From: Doris montereyensis
Taxonomy: Eukaryota > Mollusca > Gastropoda > Nudibranchia > Dorididae
Direction of reading: 5' to 3'
Assembly: GCA_037039925.1 (NCBI GenBank)
Contig: JAXRKP010001074.1
Coordinates: 56,001-120,000 of the forward strand
Length of the DNA stretch: 64,000 nt
Part shown: in pieces, positions 34,601 to 48,300 of the stretch
Numbering within the stretch: position 1 is the first letter of the stretch
Layout of the letters: each line of letters begins with the position of its first letter
Translations under genes and position numbers: made by a program
The notes under the pieces: generated by a model
The model's input: only the letters and a program-made list of their open reading frames with translations
What the model was told of the DNA's origin: nothing
The model's database searches: none

Positions 34601-37600
34601 CATATGTAACTTTGTGGTTATGAGTCTGTAGAGAAATTGATGTATGCCTGATTTTTATGGTGTTCTGTCTTTTACCTAGTGGGATGTTGTTAGGCACTTT
34701 GAGATGTCATTGAAATGGAAAGCAATATAAATACGATTTATCATTATTACTATGATCCTTTACTATCGACTTCTACCAATGATTGTTAAGGGAGGGGGGG
34801 GGAATTACACCTCAGACCCTAAATCATTAATATTCGATATATTATGTTCATACTACATACATACAAAGGACATCCTGCCGTGATCGACATGAACTAGTTC
34901 GTTTGTTGCTCAACATTTTGGTTGCCATGGTAACGACGACCAAATTGGATTTTATACTCTATCTTCAAATTGCTAAAACTCAAGATGTAAATCACCAGCT
35001 TAAACTCTGACTGTGTGACTCGAAAGTTGTGATTCACTCCCTTCGAACGAGGCGAGGAGCGGGAGCGAATGGGAGACAACCTAGTGAGCTGCCTGGCTGG
35101 CGGTTTCTTTTTTTTGGTGTGACAAAAGAGCTCTTTGTGTCTCCAAAACTCCCTTTGTCTCGTAAGTCAGCAAACTTGTTTTCAAAATCCTGATCCTTTT
35201 CGGTGTTGTAATAGCTGTGAAGTAAATATAATGCAAAGTTAAAACAATGTTGCTGTGAATAGAATCTCAAACTCTATTTACATAGTTACTTACTTCAGTG
35301 ACTAAACGACTATAAACATGAGGACCTTCTTTCTGTAGTGGTGTGGCATTGATGGTTTAATAGTTGATTAAGCTACCTGGACTTGCAATTGTGTTGTGGT
35401 CCTGGGCTCAAAGGTTGGCAACGCTAATTGCTAAGTCTGACATTGTGTTATTCGGGAAAGACTATATCCGACACACATTATCTCAATTGATCCAGATGAA
35501 AATGAAAACCAGTATCAAGGAAGTGGGAGGTGGGAGGGGGTGTGTCATGGTAGTCCAGAGGCAAGGAACTCTCTTTCGCCTCGCGACTAAAAGGTTGTGA
35601 GTTCAAAACTTGGGTTTCTCAAATTTTTGGGTACATTACCCCGCCCCAGTCCAGGTAGGTGGATAGAAGCCTAGTCCCATCGGAGATGAATCATGAAAAA
35701 GGTCTCCTGTACAGATCACAACACTTTGTGCACGTTAAAGATCCCTTGGCTGTTTACAGGGCAGCCCGGGCATAATTAAAAATCCTACCATAAACCCAAA
35801 GATCCATCTTAATTGTGGATGCGGGTAAAATCAAATCAAATCAGCAGTAAAATCTACCACCTGTCTAGGAGGCGATATACTATTACCTGTTTCCCACCGT
35901 AGAAACTGTGATAAACTCTGGGTTTCTCTTCACACTGTAGAAACTGTGATAAACTCTGGGGTTTCACTTCCCACTGTAGAAACTGATAAACTCTGGGTTT
36001 CCCTTTCCACTGTAGAAACTGATAAACTTTGGGTTTCCCCTTTCCACTGTAGAAACTGATAAACTCTGGGTTTCACTTCCCACTGCGGAAACTTATAAAC
36101 TCTGGGTTTCACTTCCCACACTTCCCACTGTAGAAACTGGGATAAACTCTGGGTTTCACTTCACACTGTAGAAACTGTGGTAAACTCTGGGTTTCACTTC
36201 ACACTGTAGAAACTGGTAAACTCTGGGTTTCACTTCACACTGTAAAAACTGTGGTAAACTCTGGGTTTCACTTCACACTGTAGAAACTGTGGTAAATTTT
36301 GGGTGTCAATTCACACTGTAGAAACTGTGATAAACTCTGGGTTTCACTTCACACTGTAGAAACTGTGGTAAACTCTGGGTTTCACTTCACACTGTAGAAA
36401 CTGTGATAAACTCTGGGTTTCACTTCACACTGTAAAAACTGTGATAAACTGGGTTTCACTTCACACTGTAGAAACTGTGATAAACTCTGGGTTTCACTTC
36501 ACACTGTAGAAACGGTGGTAAACTTTGGGTTTCACTTCACACTGTAGAAACTGTGGTAAACTCTGGGTTTCAATTCACACTGTAGAAACTGTGATAAACT
36601 CTGGTTTCACTTCACACTGTAGAAACTGTGGTAAACTCTGGGTTTCACTTCACACTGTAGAAACTGTCATAAACTCTGGATTTCACTTCACTCTGTAGAA
36701 ACTGATTAAGTCCGGGTTTCAATTCACACCGTAGAGCATTCTTCTTTCAAACTGCAGTGATAAATCAATGACCTCACAAAGAATGTTTTCAAAGGATCAA
36801 AGGATCTTTCCTTTCCTCCCCCCCCCCCCACATATCTTTCATCTTGTTTTTTCCTCTGAATTCACCCTGAAATCACTGCAATGGTGGATGGGTACATTTC
36901 AAAGAAACAAAAAAAAAAAAAAGCTCACGAAAACTGAACTATATCTATTACACTATTAGAAAAGGCGTCCACTAACAGAGAGAATAAGATACTGATAATA
37001 CGTATTGCAAATCGAGAAGTCAAATCACAAAATACACATGTAGAAACTCTGCGTATAAAATCATGCTGATAAATGACAAAGGTAGCGTTTGCAGAGTGAC
37101 CTGTCATAGTCCAATAAGTTTGCCAAGCATTACTTTCAATTACCTCGCTTAACCCAGAAATCATAAAAGTTAAAAAATTATAGTGTACATTCAGTTGATC
37201 TAGCTCAAATATCTGTTCATGATGAAAATTACAGGCAAGTACTAGCATTGATTAAAAACATCTCCTGGAGTGTGTGACAGTCTGGCTAAGGAAAATTCCA
37301 AATATGGACTTTGAGAACAGAAAATGGATTCCAAGACAGAAATGTTTTCTTAATAATAATATGGAAAAAAACTCCATATCAAACTGAATACTTAGCAAAC
37401 ATAACATTTAGGTCAGTCATTAAACACCTGTGCAACTAGTTCTAAAAAGAGAAGAAAAATGCACACTTACTAGATGTCATGATAATTGAGAAACTGACTC
37501 TCAGGCCATTTTGCTACTGAGATCTGGTTGACTGGTGACCTGGCAAATACTGGTTCCTTTCTGTTATCAATAAGAAAAACGATAATAGCAGTATCGATGA

Positions 37601-39205
37601 CAAAAATATGGATAACATAAACAATAACAATCATAATAACATTGCTGCCAACCTTTAAAACTAGAAAAAAAGGATTCTGACCACACAAGCTTATTTTCTA
37701 ATTTGCACGACACCCCGTAATGTTCAAGAGAATGTTGATAATTTAACTCACACGATTCCCCTTCAAGGTATATTCCCCTTACTAGTGATGGGCAACAGTA
37801 GTTTTGCAAGGTGTATTCCCTTACTAGTGATGGGCAACAGTAGTTTTGCAAGGTGTATTCCCCTTACTAGTGAAGGCAACAGTAGTTTTGCAAGGTATAT
37901 TCGCCTTACTAGTGATGGGCAACAGTAGTTTTGCAAGAGGTGTATTCCCCTTACTAGTGAAGGGCAACAGTAGTTTTGCAAGAGGTGTATTCCCTTACTA
38001 GTGAAGGGCAACAGTAGTTTTGCAAAGGTGTATTCTTCTTACTAGTGAAGGGCAACAGTAGTTTTGCAAGAGGTATATTCGCCTTACTGGTAAAGGGCAA
38101 CAGTAGTTTTGCAAGGTATATTCCCTTACTGGTAAAAGGGCAACAGTAGTTTTGCAAGAGGTATATTCCCCTTACTGGTAAAGGGCAACAGTAGTTTTGC
38201 AAGGTATATTCCCCTTACTGGTAAAGGGCAACAGTAGTTTTGCAAGAGGTATATTCCCTTACTAGTGACGGGCAACAGTAGTTTTGCAAGGTATATTGCC
38301 CTTACTGGTAAAGGGCAACAGTAGTTTTGCAAGAGGTATATTCCCTTACTAGTGACGGGCAACAGTAGTTTTGCAAGGTATATTCCCTTACTGGTAAAGG
38401 GCAACAGTAGTTTTGCAAGAGGTATATTCCCCTTACTAGTGACGGGCAACAGTAGTTTTGCAAGGTATATTGCCCTTACTGGTAAAGGGCAACAGTAGTT
38501 TTGCAAGAGGTATATTGCCCTTACTAGTGACGGGCAACAGTAGTTTTGCAAGGTATATGCCCTTACTGGTTCCCTTGCAAGAGGTATATTTCACTTTACT
38601 AGTGACGAGCAACAGTAGTTTTGCAAGGTATATTCCCTTACTGGTAAAGGGCAACAGTAATTTTGAAAAGTATATTCCCTTACTAATAAAGGACAACAGT
38701 AGTTTTGCAAGGTATTTTCCCCTTACTAATGAAGGACAACAGTAGTTTTGCAAAACATTTTCCCTTACTAGTGAAGGCAACAGTAGTTTTGCAAACTCAT
38801 AACTGTGTCTCTCAGGGCTTTCACCTAAATCTCTCAAGTCTCTGCTGTTATCTTAGGATGTCTTTTTCTTGTTAAAATACATCTAATCCTCATATACATA
38901 CTTTTCAAGGAAAATACAGACTTACAGACTAAAAGTGAAAAGAATGTAATAATAAGCTATTTATAGACTGGTTGGAAGCTATGAAACAATAATGATAAGG
39001 AAAGAAGAAGATGAAGATGAAGAATAATGAAAAAGAAGAAGAAGAAGAAGAAGAAGGAAGAAGAAGAAGAAGAAGAAGAAGAAGAAGAAGAAGAGAAAGA
39101 AGAAGAAGAAGAAAATAAGAAGAAGAAGAGAGATAAGAAGAAGAAGAAGGAGAAGAAGAAGAAGAGAGAAGAAGAAGAAGAAGAAGAAGAAGAAGAAGAA
39201 GAAGA

Positions 39206-39236
<31 letters not shown>

Positions 39237-39237
39237 A

Positions 39238-39268
<31 letters not shown>

Positions 39269-39282
39269 AAGAAGAAGAAGAA

Positions 39283-39313
<31 letters not shown>

Positions 39314-42300
39314 GAAGAAGAGAGATAAGAAGAAGAGAGATAAGAAGAAGAGAGATAAGAAGAAAAGAGATAAGAAGAAGAAGAGAGATAAGAAGAAGAG
39401 AGATAAGAAAAAGAAGATAGATAAGAAGAAGAAGAGATAAGAAGAGGAAAGAGAGATAAGAAGGAGAAAGAGATAGAAGAAGAGAGATAAGAAGAAGAAG
39501 AGATAAAAAGAAGAAGAATGATAAGAAGAAGAAGAGATAAGAAGAAGAAGAGAGATAAGAAGAAGAGAGATAAGAAGAAGAAGAGAGATACGAAGAAGAA
39601 GAGAGATAAGAAGAAGAAGAGAGATACGAAGAAGAAGTCACAAGCACATTATCAAAGATAAGAAAGACTCAACTGATAACACAAATATTTTAATCATGAT
39701 TTATAGACTACCAACCAGTTTTAAAAGTGTTTTGGTGCTTTCTTTAGGCGTTCCATCAAGCTGAAAAGATTCTAGCACAGCCTCTAAATGACAATCTTTA
39801 TCTGCTGTTTAAGAAAAAGATTATGAAATTTTGACAGCAATAGACAAAATTGTGTATCATAAACATATTACTACAAGATTTCGCCTCATAATTATAATCA
39901 TTATCATAATTAAACTAACAAAAGGCGATAAAAAAGAGCTACAACGACATTACAGTACTCGGTTCTTATAATGAACGTCAATATTTCACAGACATGTCTA
40001 GAAGCTTTAAAAGCTAATCGAATGATTGGAAACCCATTGTTTGGCTTCATAATAATAAAAACTATCTCTGAAGTGGCAGGCCAGACATTACTATACACTA
40101 ATACTATATATAACTAAATAAAAGTAAAATTTCCTCAAGCTCATTTTGGTCCATAGACTAGAGCTTATCCCAGTTTCTACAGCGTGAATTGGAACAAGCG
40201 ATAATACACCACCTATTAAATTGTTGCAGAAGTTACTCTCCAGCTAACACTGATACCCATTTGCACCTGGATCAAGTGGGGAAATTCATCTTAAGTGTCT
40301 TCCTAAGAACACATTTACAATGTCATACCACCAAAAATTGCAGGGATTCAAACTCAATACATCAAGTCTGGCAGTTGGCAGCCTAACCACAAAACTACCA
40401 ACACAACTATGTTTAAGTTTTCTTTAATTTTCTAACATTAATCTATAGTTTATGGCAGAACTTGTCATTCCAACACAGCGTGTAAAGCACAAATATACAT
40501 TTGTTCTTAGAATAACAAAATTGAAAATATAAGATTTTTCAAAGAAAAATAAAAGACTATTTGAGAATTTTCCTTCTGAGCACACTGAAGAAACAGTAAA
40601 CAATCATCGATTGTCTGGAAAGGGCCAGGAAAATATTGTTTGCCAAGTTAAAACATGATCTCCATCATCCTTTCATTTGTTAGATCATTTGGTCGTAAAT
40701 GATTTCCTACACAGACAAAAACATCAAAAACAATAAAATGTTTTTTTTTTTTAAAGAAACTAAAAGTTTTACACGATGATATTGACAACCTTAGCAGCTA
40801 AAGGGCATAAGGAAAAACATACTATTTGTCTTGCTTTGTTTTCTTGCTGACAAAGGAGTTGAAGAAGTGAAGCTCTCAGTGTTACAGCTAGTCTTGCCAA
40901 TTCCATTACTTACAACTTGAAGAGCCAGTCTCTCTGGACAGGCAGTGAGATTCTTTGTGTTTTCTGTAGAAGGCAGAGACACAGCAAGAGCAGTAAGATA
41001 TATGTTTTGCTATCTTTAAAGATAATTATGCACTTTGAAACAATAACAACAACGAAAATGGGCTACACATTACACGAAATCCTGATTTCATAATTATTTT
41101 CACACTCTCCCTCTTGTCATTAGAGATACTTAGACTTCCACTTGTTGGATTGAACCAAGAACCATTTCACTTCCAAATATCTAACTTAAAAGTAAAAATT
41201 TAAACTCTTTCACTACTTTCAGATGGGAAATCAAAGACTGTTTTTAAATCAAATAAGGCTAAAGTGGTTACTGCCTAAGAGGTTGGTTCACTTAAGAGGC
41301 TACATACTAACGTTTTGCATAAAACAAATTGTTTGTTGTCTTTATTTATCATGTATAAGATGCCAATATCTAAAACATGTCAGTGTGACCCACATACCAA
41401 AGACCATGCAGTCTGCTAAAAACTATGCAATAAATCTAATATTCAAAGTTAGATCAATACTGCTCCATTTCTCTCTATCTGGATTGTGGATATCATGTTG
41501 TATGGCTATGACGAAGGTTGAGCACGCAAACGGTTGAACAATTTTTCTCGAGTTTTTTCAAGCAAAACTGCCCCCATCTGGTCCAGGTAGGTGGATTGAC
41601 AGCTAGTCTTACCAGAGACATGATAAAAAAATGAAGTCCTTTCTTTCTTTCTTTATCAGTTCCCATTCTACCTTTCGGTGTATGGGGTCAGATGCCCGAG
41701 ATAATCTTTCTCCAGGAAACCCTGTCCTTGCATTTTCTGTTTCCTTCCAAAAAAGTTAAATTTCTATGCTTCAATGCCTCTTTTATACCTTCTTCCCACT
41801 TTCTCCGAGGTCTGCCTTTTGATCTTTTACCTTGGCTATTCTATTGTCATTCATTCTGTTTAAATGCCCAAACCATCAAAATTGATTTGTTTCTATCTTA
41901 GTTTTTATGCCATCTGCTTTGGTTTGATCTCTTATTGTTGTGTTTCTGATTTTGTCTCTTTTAATTTTCCCGACTATTCTTCTTAGATACTTTTTCAGCT
42001 GCTTGTACTCTATTGTATTCTCTACTGTTTAAGGTCCAGGTTTCACTGCCGGGAGGTCCTGTGTACAGATAATAACACTCTGTGCACGTTTAAGATCCCT
42101 TGGCTGTTTACAGGGCAGTCCAGGCAAAGTTACCAATTCTACTATTTCTACCATCTTCTAGTCATCTTCTTTGTCATTCTGTTTTTCTTCTGATATCACA
42201 TTGTGTGACGCCTGAGGTAACTTAGATCTAGATTCTACATATTTCTCATTTGTTGTCTGACGAAGGGTTATACCTGAAACGTCACGTGTTTGTTCTGTCT

Positions 42301-45300
42301 TTATTAGTGGAGTTGTCACTTATTGTCATATTTCGCCTTTACCCTAGTACAGGAAGACTATGGAATGGACTGCCAACAGAAATAAAACAGCACCAAAACT
42401 GACAATTTATAAGCAAAATTAAATACAACACTTTAAAATCAAAAGTGGATCAACAGTATGGGGTTAAATTAAAACATATGCGTTGACAGTAATACTCAAG
42501 AATTGAGCTGGTCAGCTATTCTTTCTTTGTCAGTTCCCATTCTACCTTTCGGCGTATGGGTTCAGATGCCCGAGATGATCTTTCTCCAGGAAATCCTGTC
42601 CTGGTATTTTCTGTTTCCTTCCAAAAAAAGTTAAATTTCTATGCTTCAATGCTTCTTTTATATCTTCTTCCCACTTTCTCCGAGGTCTGCTTTTTGGTCT
42701 TTTGCCTTGGGCTTTAGCACTGCATACTGATTTAGCTATTCTATTGTCATTCATTCTGTTTACATGCCCAAAACATATCACTTGATTTGTTTCTATTAGT
42801 TTTTATGCCATCTACTTTGATTTGATAGCTTATTGTTGTGTTTCTGATTTTGTCTCTTAGATTTCCCTACTACTTTTCTTAGATATTTCATTTCAGCTGC
42901 CTGTACTCTACTGTATTCTCTACTGTCTAAAGTTTCGCTGCCATAGAGCAGAGTAGGACAATAAACTGTATTATATATAGTGCCAATTTGGTTTTTGTTG
43001 ATAATTCTTGCTTACCTACAAATGCCTTTCCTAGATGGATTCTCTGGCTGATTTCTTCTCTTAGTTTTCCCTCTGAGTTAATCATTACTCCTATGTAATT
43101 GTAGTTGTGAACTTGTTCTAAATTATCCCTGCCCATTTTAAGATTTTTTGTTTTAGGTTCCCTAGTTACTAGCATTGTTTTGGTTTTCTTTGCATTTACT
43201 CTCATTCCTCTCTTATTTAGTTCATTGTTCATAATGTTGATATTTGACTGAAGGTCACTTTCTAATTTTCCAAACAGAACTCAATCATCAGCAAATGAAA
43301 GCATTGATACATTTACTGGTTTGAGCTTCCACATACCTACAGTCATTTTCTTCATTTTTGAGGTGCCTTTGCGACTGAATCTATAAATGTGATAAACAAA
43401 AGAGAACTAAGGATACAACCCTGTCTTACTCCTATATCTACATCAAATTCTGCAGATATGTTTCCAGCTACTCTCACTGCACATGTTGGTTTATTGTAAA
43501 AACTTTTAATGGCTTTTTAATTTTGCTCTACATTGTGTTTTTTTATGGAATGCCACAGTTCGTCCCTCCTCACTGTGTCAAATGCCTTTTCTAAGTCAAT
43601 AAAACACAGGTGCAAATCAATGTTTCTCTCAAGGAATATTTCTATTATTTGTCTGATTGTAAACATGTGGTCTTGTACACTTCTTCCTGGTCTAAATCCG
43701 CTCTGATGCTCTTCAATCTGATCCTCTACTCTTTTCCTTAGTCTCACTTCCAGTATCCTGGCATAAACTTTTCCTGGAACGCTAAGTAGTCATATCCTTC
43801 TATAGTTTGAGCATTCCTTAGCTGATCCTGTCTTATGTATTGGTACTACCGTTTCCGTTTTCCAGTCGTCTGGCACCTGTTTGGACTTCCATGCTTGTTG
43901 GCATATTGCATGTAGTAGCTTGTCTGCCTCTCTCCCTTGGTTTTTAATCATTTCTGGATAAACTTGATCTGCTCCTGGAGCCTTTCCTATTTTCCCTTTC
44001 TTATAGCTATTTGGATTTCTTCCATTGAATATGTATCTACATCTTCAGCTGTCTCCTCTGCATTACTTGTTACTCTTACTAATTGATCTTTACTCTTTGT
44101 TTTATAAGTTCTGAAGGCATTATGTAATTGGTGAAAATGTTTCAATGATTTTGCTGTCTTCTTTCATTATTTCTCCTTTGGCATTCTTAATTTGTCGTAT
44201 TGGAAATACTTTCTCATACTCTTTATTGCCCCCCAGAACAGCTTTTGATTTCCTTGATAGCTTTTTTGAAGTCTTTGTCCAAACTCTTCCTATTGTTCCT
44301 GTTTTGCTTTCCTAACTTCCTCTTTGGCGATAGTTCTTTTATTCACATAATCTATGCTATTCTCTGTTCTCTTTGTTTGCAAGTATTTCTTCCAGGCATC
44401 CTTCTTTTCTTTGATCTTAGTCTTGACATTCTCATTCCATCATGCTGTTCTTTTCCTATCTCCTTTAATTTGTTTCCTACCACAGACCTCTCTCCAGTAC
44501 AACTGAGGAGTGTTTCTTTATACATCTACCACTTTTCTTCTATTGTGCTATCATTCAGACCCATCTGTCTTTCACTGATAAATCTTTTTATCCTAGATTG
44601 GTATACCTCTTTTACTACTGGTTTATTTAATTCCTCTATTTTGAGTTTAGTAGCTTTCTTCTCTTTCCTTTTCTGTTTGTTTTCTTTAGTCAGTAATCTC
44701 ATTTTGACAATCACCAAGCGAGGATCACTAAATATTTCTGCTCCTCTGTTTACTCTTGCATCCAAGGTGCTGTAAAAAGGAGCTGCTAACTATTATGTAG
44801 TCTATCATTGACTTTTCACACCTGTCTTCGTTTACTCTTGAATATTTGTGGATATCTTTGAGGAAAAATGGTGTTGGCTATTTTCATGTTATTCTTTAGG
44901 CAAAAATCTATTAGTCTCTCTCCATTTTGAGAAGTTGTTGTCTCTCCTTCTTTACCTGTTACTCCTGACGTTTCTACATTGTTGCCTACTCTAGCGTTTA
45001 AATCTCCTAAAAGTTCCTGTTTGGGTTTTAAATTCTCTGCAGCTAATTGTAAATCGTTTTCGAATATATCTTTTTCTTCTTTAGTTGCGCCTTCGTTTGG
45101 TGCATAAGCTATTAATAATTTAATTTCTCGTCCTTTTGGTCTAAAATTTACTTCTAATAGCCGTGGGCTTATAAATTTCCAACTTTCTAGTAGCTTTTCA
45201 TGTCGTTTATGCACTAGGAGGCCCACTCCTGCTCTAGTTCTATCTTTGACATCTACTCCTGAGAAGATTAAAATATGATTCGGTTGTACATTTTCTATTC

Positions 45301-48300
45301 ATTGTCCTTTTTTCTTACTGTAATGGCCAAAATATCTATTTTGAATTTTTCCATTTCTTCAACTAATTTTAACTCTTTTCCATTTATTTCCCTAACACTA
45401 CATGTTCTAAAAAATCACAGTCTGTGTTCGTTTCAATGTTCGTCGTTGAAAGGCCAAGCCGGGTATATTATATTTTTTTCTCTGAATCAGTTTGGTTTTG
45501 GATGAGCAGGAATTAGCCCATTGTACGCTAGGTAGATGGTGGGGCTGCCACCTTGAGGCCCCCTACCAGGCCTTGTTATTTTCTGTCAGGGTTAACTCCC
45601 TTAGCCTTTGGTCTTTCAAGACCAGCCTGCAAGGCAGCAGGTTGTTGTTTTCTGTCAGGGTTAACTCCCTTAGCCTGTGGTCACCCAAGACCCGCCTGCG
45701 AGGCAGCAGAAGACTCGTGGAGGGCGGGATCATCTACTCCCCGTACAGTTGCTTATCTGTCCACTGCTCGGCTGGTCAGCTATTATGAAAAAAGAAAAGA
45801 AGGAGAAGAAGAAGAAGACGAAGAAAATGAAGGAGAAGAAGAGAGAAGATAAAGATGAAGACGAAGAAGAAGAGAGAAGAAGATGAAGGAGAAGAAGTAG
45901 AAGAAGAAGAAAGTGAAAGAAAAGAATAGTAATAATAACGTGGAATTTATCCCATCTTCCATTTGTGGTGATGTCAGAGGGAATTAAGAAGTAACAACAT
46001 GATGAAAGGATTTAAGTAAAAGGTTAAAAGGAAAGAAGTAGAACCTACCAGATATGCCGGCCCACAGAGGAAGAAGAAGAAAAAAAAAGAAGCAGAAAAA
46101 GCTAGAATGTGGAAATGGATTGGTCTTGTGCTTTGGATGCCCCCAGCTGTAGTCAAAAAAAGGTAGCCATAAGACGGATATTGGATGTATAACGGATAGA
46201 GGGGGAATCAAATGTTCCTATAAAGAATTGAGAGTGAATCGTATCAAACGGGGAAAATGCAGAAGATTGCTAGCCAATGACAGAGCAGTGGTGAGAGCCA
46301 GGCTCACATGCGTCCATGTTTTCACTCAAGTCCAAGAGCAGATGGAAAAAGCCAACAACTACATAAGGTAAATAGCATGATTTGATAAGTCTTTAACGCA
46401 GAGATTGCAATCTAAAACAAACATAAGAGCAGTGACAAAGAGGAAAAAATCACTAAATGATGAAAAGTTTTAGGCATAACATGAAATCGGTCACCAAGAT
46501 TTAATTTTTCCTGTGTCTTCCTTACATTAAGTTAAATTCTCCTTGACATATCTTTGATTTATAATGGAGACAAACAAGGTTGCTAATACAGAGAATGAAG
46601 AGATAAAAACCAAAACCAATGACAAATGGAAACAAAAACAAACAAGGTTGACAGATGGAAACACACTAACACAAATGTTAAAGAGATAAAAACCAATGAC
46701 AGATGGAAACAAACAAGGTTGCTAACACAAATGTCAAAGAGCTAACACAAATGTTAAAAGATAAAACCAATGACAGATGGAAACAAACAAATCAAAGAGA
46801 GAAAAATCAATGATAGATGGAAACAAACAAGGTTGCTAACACAAATGCTAAAGAGGTAAAAACCAATGACAGGTGGAAACAAACAAGGTTGCTAACACAA
46901 ATGTTGAAGAGATAAAAATCAATGACAGATGGAAACAAACAAGGTTACTAACACATATGTTGAAGAGATAAAACCAATGGCAGATGGAAACAAACAAGGT
47001 TGCTAACACAAATATTTGAGAAGATATAAACCAATGACAGCTGGAAATAAACACAAATGTTAAAGAGATAAAAACCAATGACAGATGGAAACAAACAAGG
47101 TTGCTAACACAAATGTTGAAGAGATAAAACCAATGACATGGAAACAAACAAGGTTGCTAACACAAATATTGAAGAGATAAAAACCAATGACAGATGGAAA
47201 CAAACAAAAATGTAAATTCGAGTCAAAACCTGAGATCCATCTCAAACATTTTTCCTGTACATTTGTCGCATTCTCTATTTGGTGCGTCCCCATGCTGGGG
47301 CAATCTTCAATTATGCTGTCTATGGCATGCTCTTGAAAGGCTTCCATCACATGAAGAAAGTCGTCCTTACTGATATCAACATGACCATCTGCAAGGAACA
47401 ATATTATGATGATAATGGACACAATACAGCAATGCAAAATAGTGCAAATTCTAACTTCTCAAACAGAGAACAGACTTTCAACAAATGATGCCATCCGACT
47501 GTAACCACACAGTTAGATATTTCAGCAGAAAGAGGAGAGTTAAATTTTTTTTATCCCAAATTAAAATATGGAAATAAAAAAATGTAAAAAAAATAAAAAA
47601 ATAATCAAACAAATATGCTACTTTCCAAATTTGAAGGAAAGTTTAGTTTATCTGGCTTGTAACACAGCTTTGCATCCATCAAGAGCTTGGTAATATTGGT
47701 AAACACAACTGACCCTGCCATTTTCTTGTAGCATCAGCTTGATGTTCTTGAAGCAGTTTCATCCCTCTGTAAAACTGGCCATCCTGAAAGTGAAAGAAAA
47801 GAAGAAGAAAAAAGGTTTGTTTAATTGAAATTTACCCTGTCCGCCATTGTGATGATCTCAGGATCAATTAAAAGGAAACAGCAAGATAAAAGAGAAGTGA
47901 AAGAGTAAAAACCGGGCAGTGAACAGGTAGGCACCTGTACGGGGAGTATATGATCCCGCCCTCCACGAGTCTCCTGCTGCTTTACAGGCAGGTCTTGGCC
48001 GACCAAAGGCTAAGGAGTCAACCCTGAAAGAAAACAAGCTGCTGAATCGCAGCCAAAGGCTAAGGGAGTTAACCCTAACAGAAAATAACAACCTGCTGCC
48101 TTGCTGACTGGCCTTGAATGACCAATGGCTAAGGAAGTTAACCCTGACAGAAAATAACAAAGCCTCAATGTAGCAGCCCCACCATCTACTTAGGGTACAG
48201 TGGGCTAATTCCCTGCTTATCCAAAACCAAACAGATTCAGAGAAATAAATATAATACAACTGGCTTGATCTTTCGAAGACGAACTTGAAAACGTATACGG

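Noticed and set aside
35895..38790. Regular direct repeats that could look like a CRISPR array
   Set aside because: Units are contiguous tandem copies without unique spacers, in introns of an animal gene. They are minisatellites.
37763..38837. Repeated NYCC and LLLP peptides up to 141 codons
   Set aside because: Translation of the 42-46-bp minisatellite; no protein is expected.
39027..39647. Long open frames of Lys/Glu (plus) and Leu/Ser/Phe (minus)
   Set aside because: Pure by-products of the (AAG)n tract.
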